A stretch of 64,000 bases of DNA from DASYPQ01 sp041488095. GTDB lineage: Bacteria > Planctomycetota > UBA1135 > GCA-002686595. Numbering within the stretch: position 1 is the stretch's first letter; every line of letters begins with the position of its first letter. The notes beneath the pieces were generated by a model. That model was given only the letters and a program-made list of their open reading frames with translations, did no database searches and had not been told where the DNA came from. Positions 48,620 to 57,650 of the stretch are shown here, piece after piece. Location: positions 62,001-126,000 of the forward strand of contig JBGPOP010000008.1 in NCBI GenBank assembly GCA_041488095.1. The letters are read 5' to 3'. The translations under genes and the position numbers were made by a program.

Positions 48620-48666
48620 GAGGCTCGACGAGGGAAGAGCAGTCCCGTTCCGTCGTCGCAGTGGGC

Positions 48667-49881
48667 ATGAACGCCCTCTTTCTCCTCGCCTGCGCGCTGC
48701 TCGACCTGCCGATCCAGAGCCACCGACAACCCGCCGGTCACGATCTAGCCGCGCTCCGGGCCGAAGGCCCTGCCGCCCTCGAGCGACTGCTCCGGAGCTT
48801 CGACACGCTCGATCCAGGCGCGGAGAAGGACTCGCTCGAGCTCGTGATCGACGCCGTCGCGGCGCAGCGCTACGCGACCTTCTCGCGTCTCTATTGGTAC
48901 ACCGACCTCGAGGCCGCGGAGGCCGCCGCCCGCGCGAGCGGGAAGCCGATCCTCTCGCTGCGCATGCTCGGGCGGCTCGACGAGGATCTCTCCTGCGCGA
49001 ACAGCCGGCTCTTCCGCGTCGTGCTCTACGCGAACGCCGACCTCTCGCGCTTCCTGCGCGAGAACTTCGTGCTCCACTGGAGCTCGGAGCGACCCGCGCC
49101 GCGACTGACGATCGACTTCGGCGACGGCCGGAGGATCGTGACGACGGTCGCCGGGAACAGCGCGCATTACGTCCTCGACCAGGACGGCCGACCGCTCGAT
49201 GTCCTGCCTGGCCTCTACAGCCCGATCGCGTTCCGTCGCGAGCTCGAGGCGGATCTGCCGCTCGCGCAGGACAGCCCGCGGCTCGGCGACGACGAGCGGG
49301 CGGCGCGTATGAAAGAGCACCATCTCGGTCGAGAGCGCTGGAGCCAAGAGCTGTGGGCCGCGAGCGGCGACCCCGTCCCGGTCCAGCTCCCCCTGTGGTC
49401 GGACATCCTCCAGTCCGAGCGCGTGTCGCGGGGGAAGGCTGCCATGGAGATGACCGCCGTCCTCGGAGCGGGCCTCGGCGGCGCGCGCCGGGATCCGGTG
49501 TACGGCGGGGCCTCTGCGAGCACCCTGCTGTTCGTCCGGCGCCTGGACGAGGCGCGGCTCGACGCAGCCAGCCGCGCGCTCCTGCTCCGCCTCGCTCCGA
49601 CGGACTGGGGACGCGAGCCCCGCCCTCTCGAGGGCGAGGCCCTCGCGCGGGAGATCACCGGCCTGGAGGCGCTCGTCGCGGCGGACACGGAAGCGAACGA
49701 GCTGAGCCGCCACGTCAGGATCCATCGGTGGCTCGCGTCGGCCGGGGGCCTGCCCGACTTCGCGACCTTGAACGAGCGGGTCTACCGCGAGCTGTTCCTC
49801 GCGCCCGAGGACGACCCGTGGCTCGGGCTCTCGAGCCCCGGCATCTTCACCGCGCTGCCTGGTGACGGCGCGACGAGATAG
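48667..49881 (+). CDS. Exported protein with thioredoxin-fold-like N-terminus
   Basis: 404 residues. MNALFLLACALLDLPIQS is a signal peptide. Residues about 75-160 (WYTDLEAAEAAARASGKPILSL, SRFLRENFVLHW) resemble the thioredoxin-like start of DUF255-type proteins, but the CxxC pair is missing, so a redox role is unlikely. The rest is uncharacterised. It lies 47 nt after eboB and on the same strand, and may extend that operon. Confidence 0.65.
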   Translation: MNALFLLACALLDLPIQSHRQPAGHDLAALRAEGPAALERLLRSFDTLDPGAEKDSLELVIDAVAAQRYATFSRLYWYTDLEAAEAAARASGKPILSLRMLGRLDEDLSCANSRLFRVVLYANADLSRFLRENFVLHWSSERPAPRLTIDFGDGRRIVTTVAGNSAHYVLDQDGRPLDVLPGLYSPIAFRRELEADLPLAQDSPRLGDDERAARMKEHHLGRERWSQELWAASGDPVPVQLPLWSDILQSERVSRGKAAMEMTAVLGAGLGGARRDPVYGGASASTLLFVRRLDEARLDAASRALLLRLAPTDWGREPRPLEGEALAREITGLEALVAADTEANELSRHVRIHRWLASAGGLPDFATLNERVYRELFLAPEDDPWLGLSSPGIFTALPGDGATR

Positions 49882-49909
49882 ACGTCTCCCGCGGGGAGGG
49901 AGCACCCAC

Positions 49910-49915
49910 TACCAT
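49910..49915 (+). promoter_or_regulatory. -10-like TACCAT 9 nt before the M28 peptidase
   Basis: It is followed by CTGGGGATC and the ATG at 49925, and fits the TAnnnT pattern seen before several other genes. It would give an internal promoter in the run. Confidence 0.25.
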
Positions 49916-49924
49916 CTGGGGATC

Positions 49925-51634
49925 ATGAAACGAGCCCTCCTCGCCCTCCTGCCCCTTCTTCCCGCCTGCGTCCTGGTCCTGCATGGGGAAACGTCCCTCG
50001 AGCCTTTTTCGCGCGCGGCGCCGGTGTCCCGCGGCGAGGAGTCGATCACGGCGCAGGGGCTGCTCTCGCACATCCGGACCCTGGCCTCGGACGATTTCGA
50101 AGGGCGCGGGCCGGGCACGCTCGGCGAGGAGAAGACCGTCGACTACCTGACCCGTGAGTTCCAGGCGGCGGGCCTCGAGCCCGGCAACCCCGACGGCACC
50201 TGGACGCAAGCCGTCCCGCTGGTCGGCTTCACGGCCGAGCCGAGCGGCTCCTTCTCCGTCGGGAGCGGGACGATCGGGCTCTCTTTCCAGAAGGATGCCG
50301 TCGCGCTGACGCGCCGGCTCGTGAACGAGGTCGACGTGCGCGACTCGCCGGTCGTCTTCGTGGGCTATGGCGTCGTCGCGCCGGAGTACGGCTGGGACGA
50401 CTACAAGGACGTCGACGTGCGCGGCAAGACGATCGTGATGCTCGTCAACGACCCGGCCGTGGTCGATCCCAAGGATCCGACGAAGCTCGACGAGTCCATG
50501 TTCAAGGGCCGCGCGATGACCTACTACGGCCGCTGGACGTACAAGTACGAGATCGCGGCGGAGAAGGGCGCCGCCGCGGCGCTGATCGTCCACGAGGAAG
50601 GGCCGGCCGGGTATCCCTGGGAAGTCGTGTGGAGGAGCTGGGGCAGCGAGGGCTTCGAGATCGACCGGCCCGACAAGAACATGGGCCGCGCCAGCGTCGA
50701 GGGTTGGCTCCATCTCGACAAGGCCCGGGAGCTCCTGGCTGCGTGCGGGCAGGACTACGGCGCGCTCAAGAAGGCCGCCTGCTCGAAGGACTTCCGCCCC
50801 GTCCCGCTGGACGCCAAGGCGAGCTTCCACGTGAAGAACGCGCTGCGCAACGTGGCGTCGAGGAACGTGGTCGCGAAGATCCCCGGCCGGAACGCGGGTG
50901 CTGGCGACGAATTCGTGGTCTACACGGCGCATTGGGACCACCTCGGGAAGAGCGCGAAGGCCGAGGGCGACGCGATCTACAACGGCGCGGTCGACAACGC
51001 CTCGGGCTCCGCGGGACTGCTCGAGATCGCGAGAGCCTTCGCCAGCCTGCGGGAGCGGCCGCGCCGGACGATCGTGTTCCTCGCGGTCACCGCCGAGGAG
51101 AAGGGCCTCCTCGGCTCGAAATGGTATGCCGAGCACCCGCTCTACCCGCTCGCGAAGACGCTGTGCGAGATCAACATGGACTCCCTGAACCCGTGGGGTC
51201 GCACGAGCGACATCGTCAGCGTGGGCTACGGCCAGTCGACGCTCGACGAGGTCCTGGTCTCCCTCGCCGCCGAGCAGGGCCGCACGGTGAAGCCCGACGC
51301 CCAACCGGAGAAGGGGAGCTACTACCGCTCCGACCACTTCGAGTTCGCCAAGGTCGGCGTGCCGGCGCTCTACGCGGACTCCGGCACCGAGGTCGTCGGC
51401 CGGCCGCCCGGCTGGGGTCTCGCGAAGGTGGACGAGTTCACCGCGAAGGACTACCACAAGCCTTCCGACGAAGTGAGGCCCGACTGGGACCTCTCGGGCG
51501 CCGTCCAGGATCTGTGCCTGCTCTTCCACATCGGGCGCCATGTGGCCGACGGCGACCGCTGGCCCGAGTGGAAGGAAGGCAGCGAGTTCAAGGTGCGGCG
51601 CGAGGCGATGCTCTCCTCCTCCGCCGCTCGCTGA
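49925..51634 (+). CDS. M28-family zinc aminopeptidase with PA insert
   Basis: 569 residues. A lipoprotein-like signal (LALLPLLPACVLV) is followed by ASDDFEGRGPGTLGEEK, the usual N-terminal signature of exported M28 peptidases. A PA-type insert (VFVGYGVVAPEYGWDDYKD) spans about 140-290. All five zinc ligands are visible: AHWDHLG (His), GAVDNASG (Asp), TAEEKGLLG (Glu-Glu), INMDSL (Asp) and DYHKPSDE (His). It probably trims peptides in the periplasm. Only 3 nt separate it from the sulfatase-fold gene. Confidence 0.9.
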   Translation: MKRALLALLPLLPACVLVLHGETSLEPFSRAAPVSRGEESITAQGLLSHIRTLASDDFEGRGPGTLGEEKTVDYLTREFQAAGLEPGNPDGTWTQAVPLVGFTAEPSGSFSVGSGTIGLSFQKDAVALTRRLVNEVDVRDSPVVFVGYGVVAPEYGWDDYKDVDVRGKTIVMLVNDPAVVDPKDPTKLDESMFKGRAMTYYGRWTYKYEIAAEKGAAAALIVHEEGPAGYPWEVVWRSWGSEGFEIDRPDKNMGRASVEGWLHLDKARELLAACGQDYGALKKAACSKDFRPVPLDAKASFHVKNALRNVASRNVVAKIPGRNAGAGDEFVVYTAHWDHLGKSAKAEGDAIYNGAVDNASGSAGLLEIARAFASLRERPRRTIVFLAVTAEEKGLLGSKWYAEHPLYPLAKTLCEINMDSLNPWGRTSDIVSVGYGQSTLDEVLVSLAAEQGRTVKPDAQPEKGSYYRSDHFEFAKVGVPALYADSGTEVVGRPPGWGLAKVDEFTAKDYHKPSDEVRPDWDLSGAVQDLCLLFHIGRHVADGDRWPEWKEGSEFKVRREAMLSSSAAR

Positions 51635-51637
51635 AGC

Positions 51638-52915
51638 ATGGGACGCCTGCTCGCGTGGACCCTGGCCGGCGCGCTGGCCGCCGGCCTCTCCTGCGATCCG
51701 CCCGCGAAGCGGCCGAACCTGCTCTTCCTCAGCATCGACACGCTGCGAGCCGACCACCTCGGCCTCTACGGCTACAAGAGGCCGACCTCGCCGAACCTCG
51801 ACGCCTTCGCCGCGAGAGCCGTCGTCTTCGAGAATGCGCAGTCGGCCTCGTCCTGGACGCTGCCGAGCCTGGCTTCGCTGATGACCTCGCTCCAGGAGTC
51901 GACCCATCGCTGCGAGAAGGACGCCGCGCGCCTGGACCCTTCCTACACGACGATGGCCGAGGTCCTGCGCGACTCCGGCTACGACACGGCCTTCGTCGCG
52001 AGCCACCTGTTCCTGAACGCGGGCCACGGCCTCCAGCAGGGCTTCACCCACGTCGACACGCGCATTCTGCAGGACGATGTGGCGATCACGTCTCCGGCGG
52101 TGACCGACTGGGGCCTGCGCTGGCTGGAGAACAAGGCCGCTGCGAGGGACGGCATCCCCTGGTTCCTGTGGCTGCACTACTTCGATCCCCACATGCCTTA
52201 CCTCGCGCACGTCGGCGTCTCGGAGCGGTTCGGGACTGAGTCGGACCTCGATCTCTACGACGGCGAGATCGCCTTCACCGACCAGCACATCGGCCGCCTC
52301 TTCGAGACCTTCGAGCGCTTGGGCTTCGCGGAGAACACCGTCGTGGTCGTCGTCGCCGACCACGGCGAGGAGTTCGGCGAGCACGGCAACAAGGGCCACG
52401 GCTACGATCTCCACCAGGAGGTCGTGCGCGTGCCGCTCCTCGTGCGCGCGCCGGGCCTCTCGCCCCGGCGGATCGCCGAGGTCGTGCCGACCGTCGACGT
52501 GATGCCGACGCTGCTCGAGATGTGCAGCGCGCGCGCGGAGCACGAGGTCGCGGGCCGGAGCCTCGCACCGCTCCTGCGCGGCCTTCCCGATCCCGAGCGT
52601 GAGGCGGTGTCCGAGGTGCGCTGGAAGTACCAGCAGGACATGAAGAGTCTTCGGCAGGGCCGATGGAAGTACATCGACAACCGCTGGGGCGAGAAGGCCT
52701 CCCGGATGCTCTTCGACCACGCGAGCGACCCGGATGAGACGTCCAACGTGCTCGTCCAGCATCCCGACATCGCCGGGCGGATGCGCGACGAGCTGCGTGC
52801 ACGGCTCGACAGAGCTGGAGCGCTCGCCTCGAGCTACGAGCGGCGCGAGACCTCCGATCTGACGCCGGCCGAGCAGGAACGGCTCAAGAAGCTCGGCTAC
52901 ACGGGGGAGAAGTGA
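51638..52915 (+). CDS. Sulfatase-fold enzyme without the Cys/Ser formylglycine site
   Basis: 425 residues with a signal (LLAWTLAGALAAGLSC, lipobox-like). Alkaline-phosphatase-superfamily motifs are LLFLSIDTLRADHLGLYGY (metal Asp) and VVVVADHGEEFGEHG (metal DH). At the activation site it reads SSWTLPSLASLMT: the residue in the place of the Cys or Ser that becomes formylglycine in sulfatases is Thr. It is therefore more likely a phosphatase, phosphodiesterase or transferase using Thr as nucleophile. It is coupled to the MORN lipoprotein (GTGA). Confidence 0.85.
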   Translation: MGRLLAWTLAGALAAGLSCDPPAKRPNLLFLSIDTLRADHLGLYGYKRPTSPNLDAFAARAVVFENAQSASSWTLPSLASLMTSLQESTHRCEKDAARLDPSYTTMAEVLRDSGYDTAFVASHLFLNAGHGLQQGFTHVDTRILQDDVAITSPAVTDWGLRWLENKAAARDGIPWFLWLHYFDPHMPYLAHVGVSERFGTESDLDLYDGEIAFTDQHIGRLFETFERLGFAENTVVVVVADHGEEFGEHGNKGHGYDLHQEVVRVPLLVRAPGLSPRRIAEVVPTVDVMPTLLEMCSARAEHEVAGRSLAPLLRGLPDPEREAVSEVRWKYQQDMKSLRQGRWKYIDNRWGEKASRMLFDHASDPDETSNVLVQHPDIAGRMRDELRARLDRAGALASSYERRETSDLTPAEQERLKKLGYTGEK

Positions 52916-53445
52916 GGAGCACGCCGCCCTTGGCCGTGCTCGCGCTGCTGCTCGCCGGCGCCTGCAGCCGTCCTGCGGAGATCCGGCGCACCTTCTACGC
53001 CGGCGGGCGGCCGTGGTCTGAGCTGCGCTACCGGAACGGCAAGCCCGAGGGCCGCTTCGCGACCTGGCACGAGAACGGGCAATTGGCGAGCGAAGGCGGC
53101 TACCTGGCGGGACGCCTTCACGGGAGGATGACCGAGTGGCACGAGGACGGGACGGTCGTCCTCGAGTGCAGCTACGACCGGGGCTACCTGGACGGGCCCT
53201 GGCACGAGCGCTGGCCGGACGGCGAGGACCGCTGCCGCGCGACCTATCGTCGAGGTCGCCTCGAGGGCCTCTACTCCGAGTGGGGCCGCGAGGGCTTCAA
53301 GATCCTCGAGGGTTCCTACCAGGAGGGCCTGCGCGAAGGGGAGTGGTCGGGCTGGCGTCCCGACGGTACGAGCCGGAGCACGTTCGTCTTCCGCCGCGGA
53401 GAGCTCGAGAGCGACCTCGAGAAGAGCGGCTCACGCAAGCCCTAG
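52912..53445 (+). CDS. MORN-repeat lipoprotein (YwqK-like)
   Basis: 177 residues from GTG 52912. A lipobox LLAGAC is followed by six MORN-like units of about 23 residues (GRFATWHENGQLASEGGY, GRMTEWHEDGTVVLE, GPWHERWPDGED). Such proteins are sometimes labelled antitoxin YwqK, but no toxin gene is adjacent. Probably an envelope protein of unknown role. Its 3' end overlaps the convergent amidohydrolase gene by 15 nt. Confidence 0.78.
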   Translation: MRSTPPLAVLALLLAGACSRPAEIRRTFYAGGRPWSELRYRNGKPEGRFATWHENGQLASEGGYLAGRLHGRMTEWHEDGTVVLECSYDRGYLDGPWHERWPDGEDRCRATYRRGRLEGLYSEWGREGFKILEGSYQEGLREGEWSGWRPDGTSRSTFVFRRGELESDLEKSGSRKP

Positions 53446-54345
53446 CAGCTTGCGAGCGTTCCCGCCGAGGATCCTCTCGCGATCGGACGCGGACGCGCGG
53501 ATGGAGACGAGCGCCGCCCGCTGCTCCTGGAGTCGGTCCGCGCGCCATCCGGCGGGGAAGGTGTTCGAGTCCGTTCCGAAGAGGATGCGCTCGGGGCCGA
53601 ACACCTCGAGGGTCCGCTCGAAGACCCCGGCGAGATCGAGCCGCGGGACCTGCGTCGCCATCCAGGAGTTCGATGACGAGGTGTCGACGAAGACGTTCGC
53701 GCACTGCGCGCCGGCCATCAGGGTCTCTCGGAAGAAGCCCGCGCCGAAGTGCGGGATCACGAAGCGCACGCCGGGGAAGGCGTTCGCCGCCGGGATCAGG
53801 GAAAGCGGGTCGGCGTAGGCGAGGTCCTGCGGCCGCGGGAGCCCGAGCAGGTCGCGCAGCTTGACCACCAGGAGCCCGCAGTGGACGAAGATCACCGCTC
53901 CGTGGTCGGCCAGCGCGCCGAGGAGCGGCCGTGCTTCAGGCCCCCCGACGAGGAAATGGTGCATCGCCGGAAAGACGAGCACGCCCCGGATCCTCTTCCG
54001 CTCGAGCAGCTCGCGCACCTTCGCCGCAGCGCCCTCCGCCCGCGGATCGACCAGGGCGAACGCCGAGAGCCGCCCCTGCGAGAGCGCGGCGGCCTCGCAC
54101 ACCGCCGGGATCTCCTCCGGAGCGCTGGCGAAGGTGCACAGGTGCTCGACGCCGTGACGGTCGAGCTCGCCGATCCAGCGCGCGAGATGCGCGGCGGTGT
54201 CGTCGGAGGGCAGCTCGATGCCGGCCTTCCCGGCGACCGCGGCGAGTCGGCTCGCGGGATCCCCGGGGAGCGGCGACCTCTCGGCCAACGCGCGAAAAAA
54301 AGTCGCCGAGAAGAAGTGCGAGTGGAAGTCGACGACACCCATCAT
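53431..54345 (-). CDS. Amidohydrolase-family protein (ACMSD-like)
   Basis: 304 residues from ATG 54345 (or 54342). The metal-dependent TIM barrel is recognised by VVDFHSHFF (HxH), VIFVHCG (His), RFVIPHFGAGF (His) and LFGTDSN (Asp). This amidohydrolase_2 subgroup includes aminocarboxymuconate-semialdehyde decarboxylase and related enzymes. The substrate is unknown. It diverges from the PTPS-like gene. Confidence 0.82.
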   Translation of the reverse strand: MMGVVDFHSHFFSATFFRALAERSPLPGDPASRLAAVAGKAGIELPSDDTAAHLARWIGELDRHGVEHLCTFASAPEEIPAVCEAAALSQGRLSAFALVDPRAEGAAAKVRELLERKRIRGVLVFPAMHHFLVGGPEARPLLGALADHGAVIFVHCGLLVVKLRDLLGLPRPQDLAYADPLSLIPAANAFPGVRFVIPHFGAGFFRETLMAGAQCANVFVDTSSSNSWMATQVPRLDLAGVFERTLEVFGPERILFGTDSNTFPAGWRADRLQEQRAALVSIRASASDRERILGGNARKLLGLA

Positions 54346-54442
54346 CCCGTCTCGCCCATCGGCCGCGAGTGTAGCCACCGCGGCCCGTGTCGTTCTAAGC
54401 TCTGGCGGAATCCCGGCCCCGAGGTTCCCAGAGGCACACGCG

Positions 54443-54940
54443 ATGGAACGCTGGTCGATCGAGCTCGAGAAGGAGTACTTCAAGTTCTCCGCGGCGCACT
54501 TCCTCATCTTCCCCGACGGCAGCGCCGAGCGCCTGCACGGTCACAACTACCGCGTCCGCGTCCGCCTGGGCGCGGGGCTCTCGCCCTTCGGCCTGGTCCT
54601 CGACTTCCAGGCGGTCAAACCGGTCGTCCGCGAGATCTGCGACCGGCTCGACGAGCACTGGATCGTGCCCGGAGAGCATCCCGAGCTGCGCGTCGCCGCG
54701 CGGGCGGACGGTGCGACGGAGGTCCGCTACCGTGATCGCGCCTACTCGGCGCCCGGCGGGGACGTGCTCGTCCTGCCGATCAACAACACCAGCGCCGAGA
54801 ACCTCGCCGCCTGGTTCGGCCGCGAGCTGCTGGCGCTGCTGGGCCGTCGCTTCCCGGACGTGCGCGTGATGCACCTCTCCGTCGCGGTCGAGGAGACCGC
54901 CGGGCAGAGGGGAGTCTGGAGCTACGAGGTCGGTGGCTGA
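54443..54940 (+). CDS. 6-pyruvoyl-tetrahydropterin synthase/QueD-family protein
   Basis: 165 residues. Zinc-binding His are H19 (FSAAHFL), H32 and H34 (LHGHNYRV); INNTSAEN and VEETAGQRGVWSY match later motifs. The usual catalytic Cys a few residues before HGH is absent (SAERLHGH), and a Glu (E29) is nearby, as in PTPS-III-like variants of folate pathways. The reaction may thus be 6-carboxytetrahydropterin synthesis for queuosine or a folate-pathway bypass. No queC, queE or folate gene is adjacent. Confidence 0.82.
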   Translation: MERWSIELEKEYFKFSAAHFLIFPDGSAERLHGHNYRVRVRLGAGLSPFGLVLDFQAVKPVVREICDRLDEHWIVPGEHPELRVAARADGATEVRYRDRAYSAPGGDVLVLPINNTSAENLAAWFGRELLALLGRRFPDVRVMHLSVAVEETAGQRGVWSYEVGG

Positions 54941-54958
54941 GACGTGCCGGGAGACGGG

Positions 54959-55324
54959 TCAGGACCCGGCTCTCACGCCGGCCTCGTACCGTCCGGATCG
55001 CTCGAGGTCGATGCTCCCGTCGGGGAGCCAGAAGGTCCACGGGCCCTCCATCCGGCCGGCCGCGTAGCTCCCTTCCGCCAACTTGCGGCCGTCGGCGGAG
55101 AAACGTCGGCACTCCCCTTCGCGGTGCCCGTCGCGGATCGCGCACTCGGTCTCGACCTGACCGTTGGCGTAGTAGGTCGTCTGCGAGCGGGTCTCTTCCG
55201 TGCCGCGGGCTCCCTCCAGAGCGCGCACCGAGACCGTCAAGCCGGCGACGCCGGCGAGGAGGATCATGGCGGGGATCTTCAAGGCCGCCGGTGGACGCCG
55301 GCGCCGGAAGGATCTTCCCGGCAT
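54959..55324 (-). CDS. Small membrane-anchored MORN-repeat protein
   Basis: 121 residues. A basic start (RSFRRRRPPAALKIPAM) and one hydrophobic helix (ILLAGVAGLTVSV) anchor two to three MORN-like units (TTYYANGQVETE, GECRRFSADGRKLAEG, GPWTFWLPDGSIDLE). It is similar in type to the lipoprotein at 52912-53445. Function unknown. Confidence 0.65.
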   Translation of the reverse strand: MPGRSFRRRRPPAALKIPAMILLAGVAGLTVSVRALEGARGTEETRSQTTYYANGQVETECAIRDGHREGECRRFSADGRKLAEGSYAAGRMEGPWTFWLPDGSIDLERSGRYEAGVRAGS

Positions 55325-55366
55325 CCCTTCAGCTGCGGCCGACCCTGCCAGGGTCAGCCGGGCTGC

Positions 55367-56395
55367 CTACGGGAGCCCGGTCGAGGTGGCGAGGCTCGTG
55401 ACGAGCCGGATCGACGCGGTGGCGGATCGGCTGCGGGGGTCGGCCGCGTCGGGCGCCAGGCTCTCGGGTTGCATGCGGGAGAGCTCGGCGATCTCCGCCG
55501 GGCCCAGGGCCTCGGCGATCGCCCGTCTCCAGTCTTCGGGCTTGCGGCTCAGCCCGGCCGCCGCGAGGAAGGCTTCGGCGGCCCTCTCGGGATTTCCGCG
55601 GTACGACGCCAGGTCGTGGAGCCCCGCGACACCGCGGCGGTCGACGATCCTCTGGGCGACCACGAACGCCAGACCGTACAGGGCCTTCTTGCGTTCGCCG
55701 GACATCGCCGAGGTCGAGAGGCCCGCGTGGGCGCGGAAGACTTCGAGGGGATCCAGAGCGAAGGACCGATCCGGGGTCGGGAGCACGCGTTGGACGAAAC
55801 GGACCTCGCTTCCGGGATCCCGAGCTCCCCCTCCCGGTGCGCATCGGACCTCGAGGTCGAGTCCGCCGACCGCGAGAGCCGCGGCCAGGAGCCTGCCCGA
55901 GCGCAGTCGCGCTGCGGACCGCGGGCACAGCCGGGCGGCTACGACGTCGCAGAGGCCTTCCTCGATCGTGCCCGGCAACGTGCGCCACGATCGCCCGAGG
56001 CTGGCGTGAACGAGCTCGTGGACGAGCGTGCGTTCGACATCGTCCGCGCCCGCGCGCAAGTGGATGCGCGCGAGCCGGTCCGAGAAGAATCCGTCCGCGT
56101 CGCGGTAGGCCGAGGTCAGCGGGAAGCGGTACAGAGCGGGCTCGTCCTGCACCCAGATCTCGAGCCGGCGCGTGCGGGAATCGGGCAGCTCGGAGAGCAC
56201 CGCGGGGAGGAGCGCGTCCAGGGCGGTCGCGATGCCGCGCGCCTCCTCAGGGCTACCGGCGCGCACGACGCCCTCGCGGGCGTCCGCGCGCGCCGGGGGC
56301 GGCAGCGCCTGACAGGAGGCCGTGCCGATCGCGAGCACCACACCCAGGATGGCGGCCCGGATCGTGGTCGGATGGTCGGGCGGCGAGGTCGGCAC
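55367..56395 (-). CDS. Lipoprotein with zincin-type metalloprotease signature
   Basis: 342 residues. A signal with lipobox IGTASC is near residue 27. TLVHELVHASL carries HExxH and is followed about 20 residues later by TIEEGLCDVVA, giving the third Glu ligand of a gluzincin. The rest is helical and not recognised. It could be an active membrane-bound peptidase; no substrate can be proposed. Confidence 0.7.
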   Translation of the reverse strand: MPTSPPDHPTTIRAAILGVVLAIGTASCQALPPPARADAREGVVRAGSPEEARGIATALDALLPAVLSELPDSRTRRLEIWVQDEPALYRFPLTSAYRDADGFFSDRLARIHLRAGADDVERTLVHELVHASLGRSWRTLPGTIEEGLCDVVAARLCPRSAARLRSGRLLAAALAVGGLDLEVRCAPGGGARDPGSEVRFVQRVLPTPDRSFALDPLEVFRAHAGLSTSAMSGERKKALYGLAFVVAQRIVDRRGVAGLHDLASYRGNPERAAEAFLAAAGLSRKPEDWRRAIAEALGPAEIAELSRMQPESLAPDAADPRSRSATASIRLVTSLATSTGLP

Positions 56396-56554
56396 GTCGA
56401 AGCGTACCTTGGCGCTCCGATCCGGGTCGAAGCTCGTCCGTCAGGGCCGAGGGCGTGCGAGGACGACCGGGTAATCGCTTCCGCGCCGGTCGGGCCTCGA
56501 GGGCGCACGGGATCCGCTCGAGGCAGGTTCCTTGGTCGAGGCCGGCGCGATCCG

Positions 56555-56560
56555 TACGAT
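56555..56560 (+). promoter_or_regulatory. -10-like TACGAT 7 nt before the GT9 start
   Basis: It is followed by CCCGTGG and the ATG at 56568. There is no Shine-Dalgarno. Confidence 0.3.
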
Positions 56561-56567
56561 CCCGTGG

Positions 56568-57650
56568 ATGCTCGACCGCGCGGCGATTCGGAGCATCCTG
56601 TTGATGCGACTCTCGGCCGTCGGGGACGTCGTGAACACCCTCCCGGCGGTCTCGGCCGTGCGCGCTGCGTTTCCGGAAGCGCGGATCGGATACCTCGTCG
56701 AGGACAAGGCGGCGGAGGTGGTCGTCGGCCACCCCGACCTCGATGAGGCGATCGTGTTCCCGAATCGGCGCTGGAAGGGCCGCGCGCTGCGGCCGGCGAC
56801 CTGGGTCGAAGCGGCGCGGCACGCACGCCGGATCCGCGCCGCGGGCTACGGCGTCCTGGTCGACTTCCAGGGCAACCTCAAGGGCGGCCTGCACGCCGCG
56901 CTGTCGGGCATCCCGGTGCGCATCGGGTTCGCGCGCGGACACTCCAGGGAGGGCAGCCACCGCTTCACGAACGTCCACGTCGCGCCGCCTTCCGAGCGCA
57001 TCTTGCGCGCGGAGAAGTTCCTGTCCCTCCTCGCGCCCCTCGGCGTCGTCGCGCCGGACCTCGTCTGGAAGCTGCCGCCGCGCCCGGAGAGCGAGCGCGC
57101 GGTCGGGGAATTCCTGCGCGGGCTCGGCTGCGAGCACGGCGGCTACGTCCTCCTGCACCCGGGCACGAGCGCGCACGGAGCCGAGAAGCGCTGGCCACCG
57201 GAGCGCTTTGCCGCGCTCGCGCGGCGGATCGACGAGGAGCTCGGTCTGCGCGTTCTGGTCGCCTGGGGCCCGGGCGAGCTGCCGATGGCGGAAGAGATCG
57301 CGCGCGGATCGCGTGCGAGCGTGGCGATGGAGACGCGCTCGCTGCTCGACCTGGCCGAGCTGCTCTCCCGTGCCCGGCTCTTCGTGGGAGCGGACTCCGG
57401 CCCGCTGCACCTCGCCAGCGCCGTGGGCGCACCGAGCGTCGCGCTGTTCGGTCCCAAGGACCCGGCCGTCTACGCGCCGTGCAACCCGAAGAGCCGCGTC
57501 GTCCGCAGGATCGGTGCGGACGGGGCGGGGAGCATGCTCGCGATCGAGGTCGGAGACGCCTTCGAGGCCGCGCGCTCCCTTCGAGAGGAGACGAACGCTA
57601 CTCCGCCAAGTGGAGCACGAGGCCCAGCGCGAAGCGCTCGCCCCGCGTGA
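56568..57650 (+). CDS. Family 9 glycosyltransferase (ADP-heptose:LPS heptosyltransferase-like)
   Basis: 360 residues. The WaaF/WaaC fold is seen in ILLMRLSAVGDVVNTLPAV, VDFQGNLKGGLHAALSGIPVRIGF, VLLHPGTSAHGAEKRWP and FVGADSGPLHLASAVGAPSVALFGP. It would add a heptose or related sugar to lipopolysaccharide core on the inner face of the membrane, indicating a Gram-negative envelope. Its 3' end overlaps the convergent fusion gene by 53 nt. Confidence 0.9.
   Translation: MLDRAAIRSILLMRLSAVGDVVNTLPAVSAVRAAFPEARIGYLVEDKAAEVVVGHPDLDEAIVFPNRRWKGRALRPATWVEAARHARRIRAAGYGVLVDFQGNLKGGLHAALSGIPVRIGFARGHSREGSHRFTNVHVAPPSERILRAEKFLSLLAPLGVVAPDLVWKLPPRPESERAVGEFLRGLGCEHGGYVLLHPGTSAHGAEKRWPPERFAALARRIDEELGLRVLVAWGPGELPMAEEIARGSRASVAMETRSLLDLAELLSRARLFVGADSGPLHLASAVGAPSVALFGPKDPAVYAPCNPKSRVVRRIGADGAGSMLAIEVGDAFEAARSLREETNATPPSGARGPARSARPA

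Noticed and set aside
52912..53445. YwqK-type antitoxin of a toxin-antitoxin pair
   Set aside because: The MORN-like repeats give that label by similarity only; there is no toxin-like neighbour and the protein is a lipoprotein.
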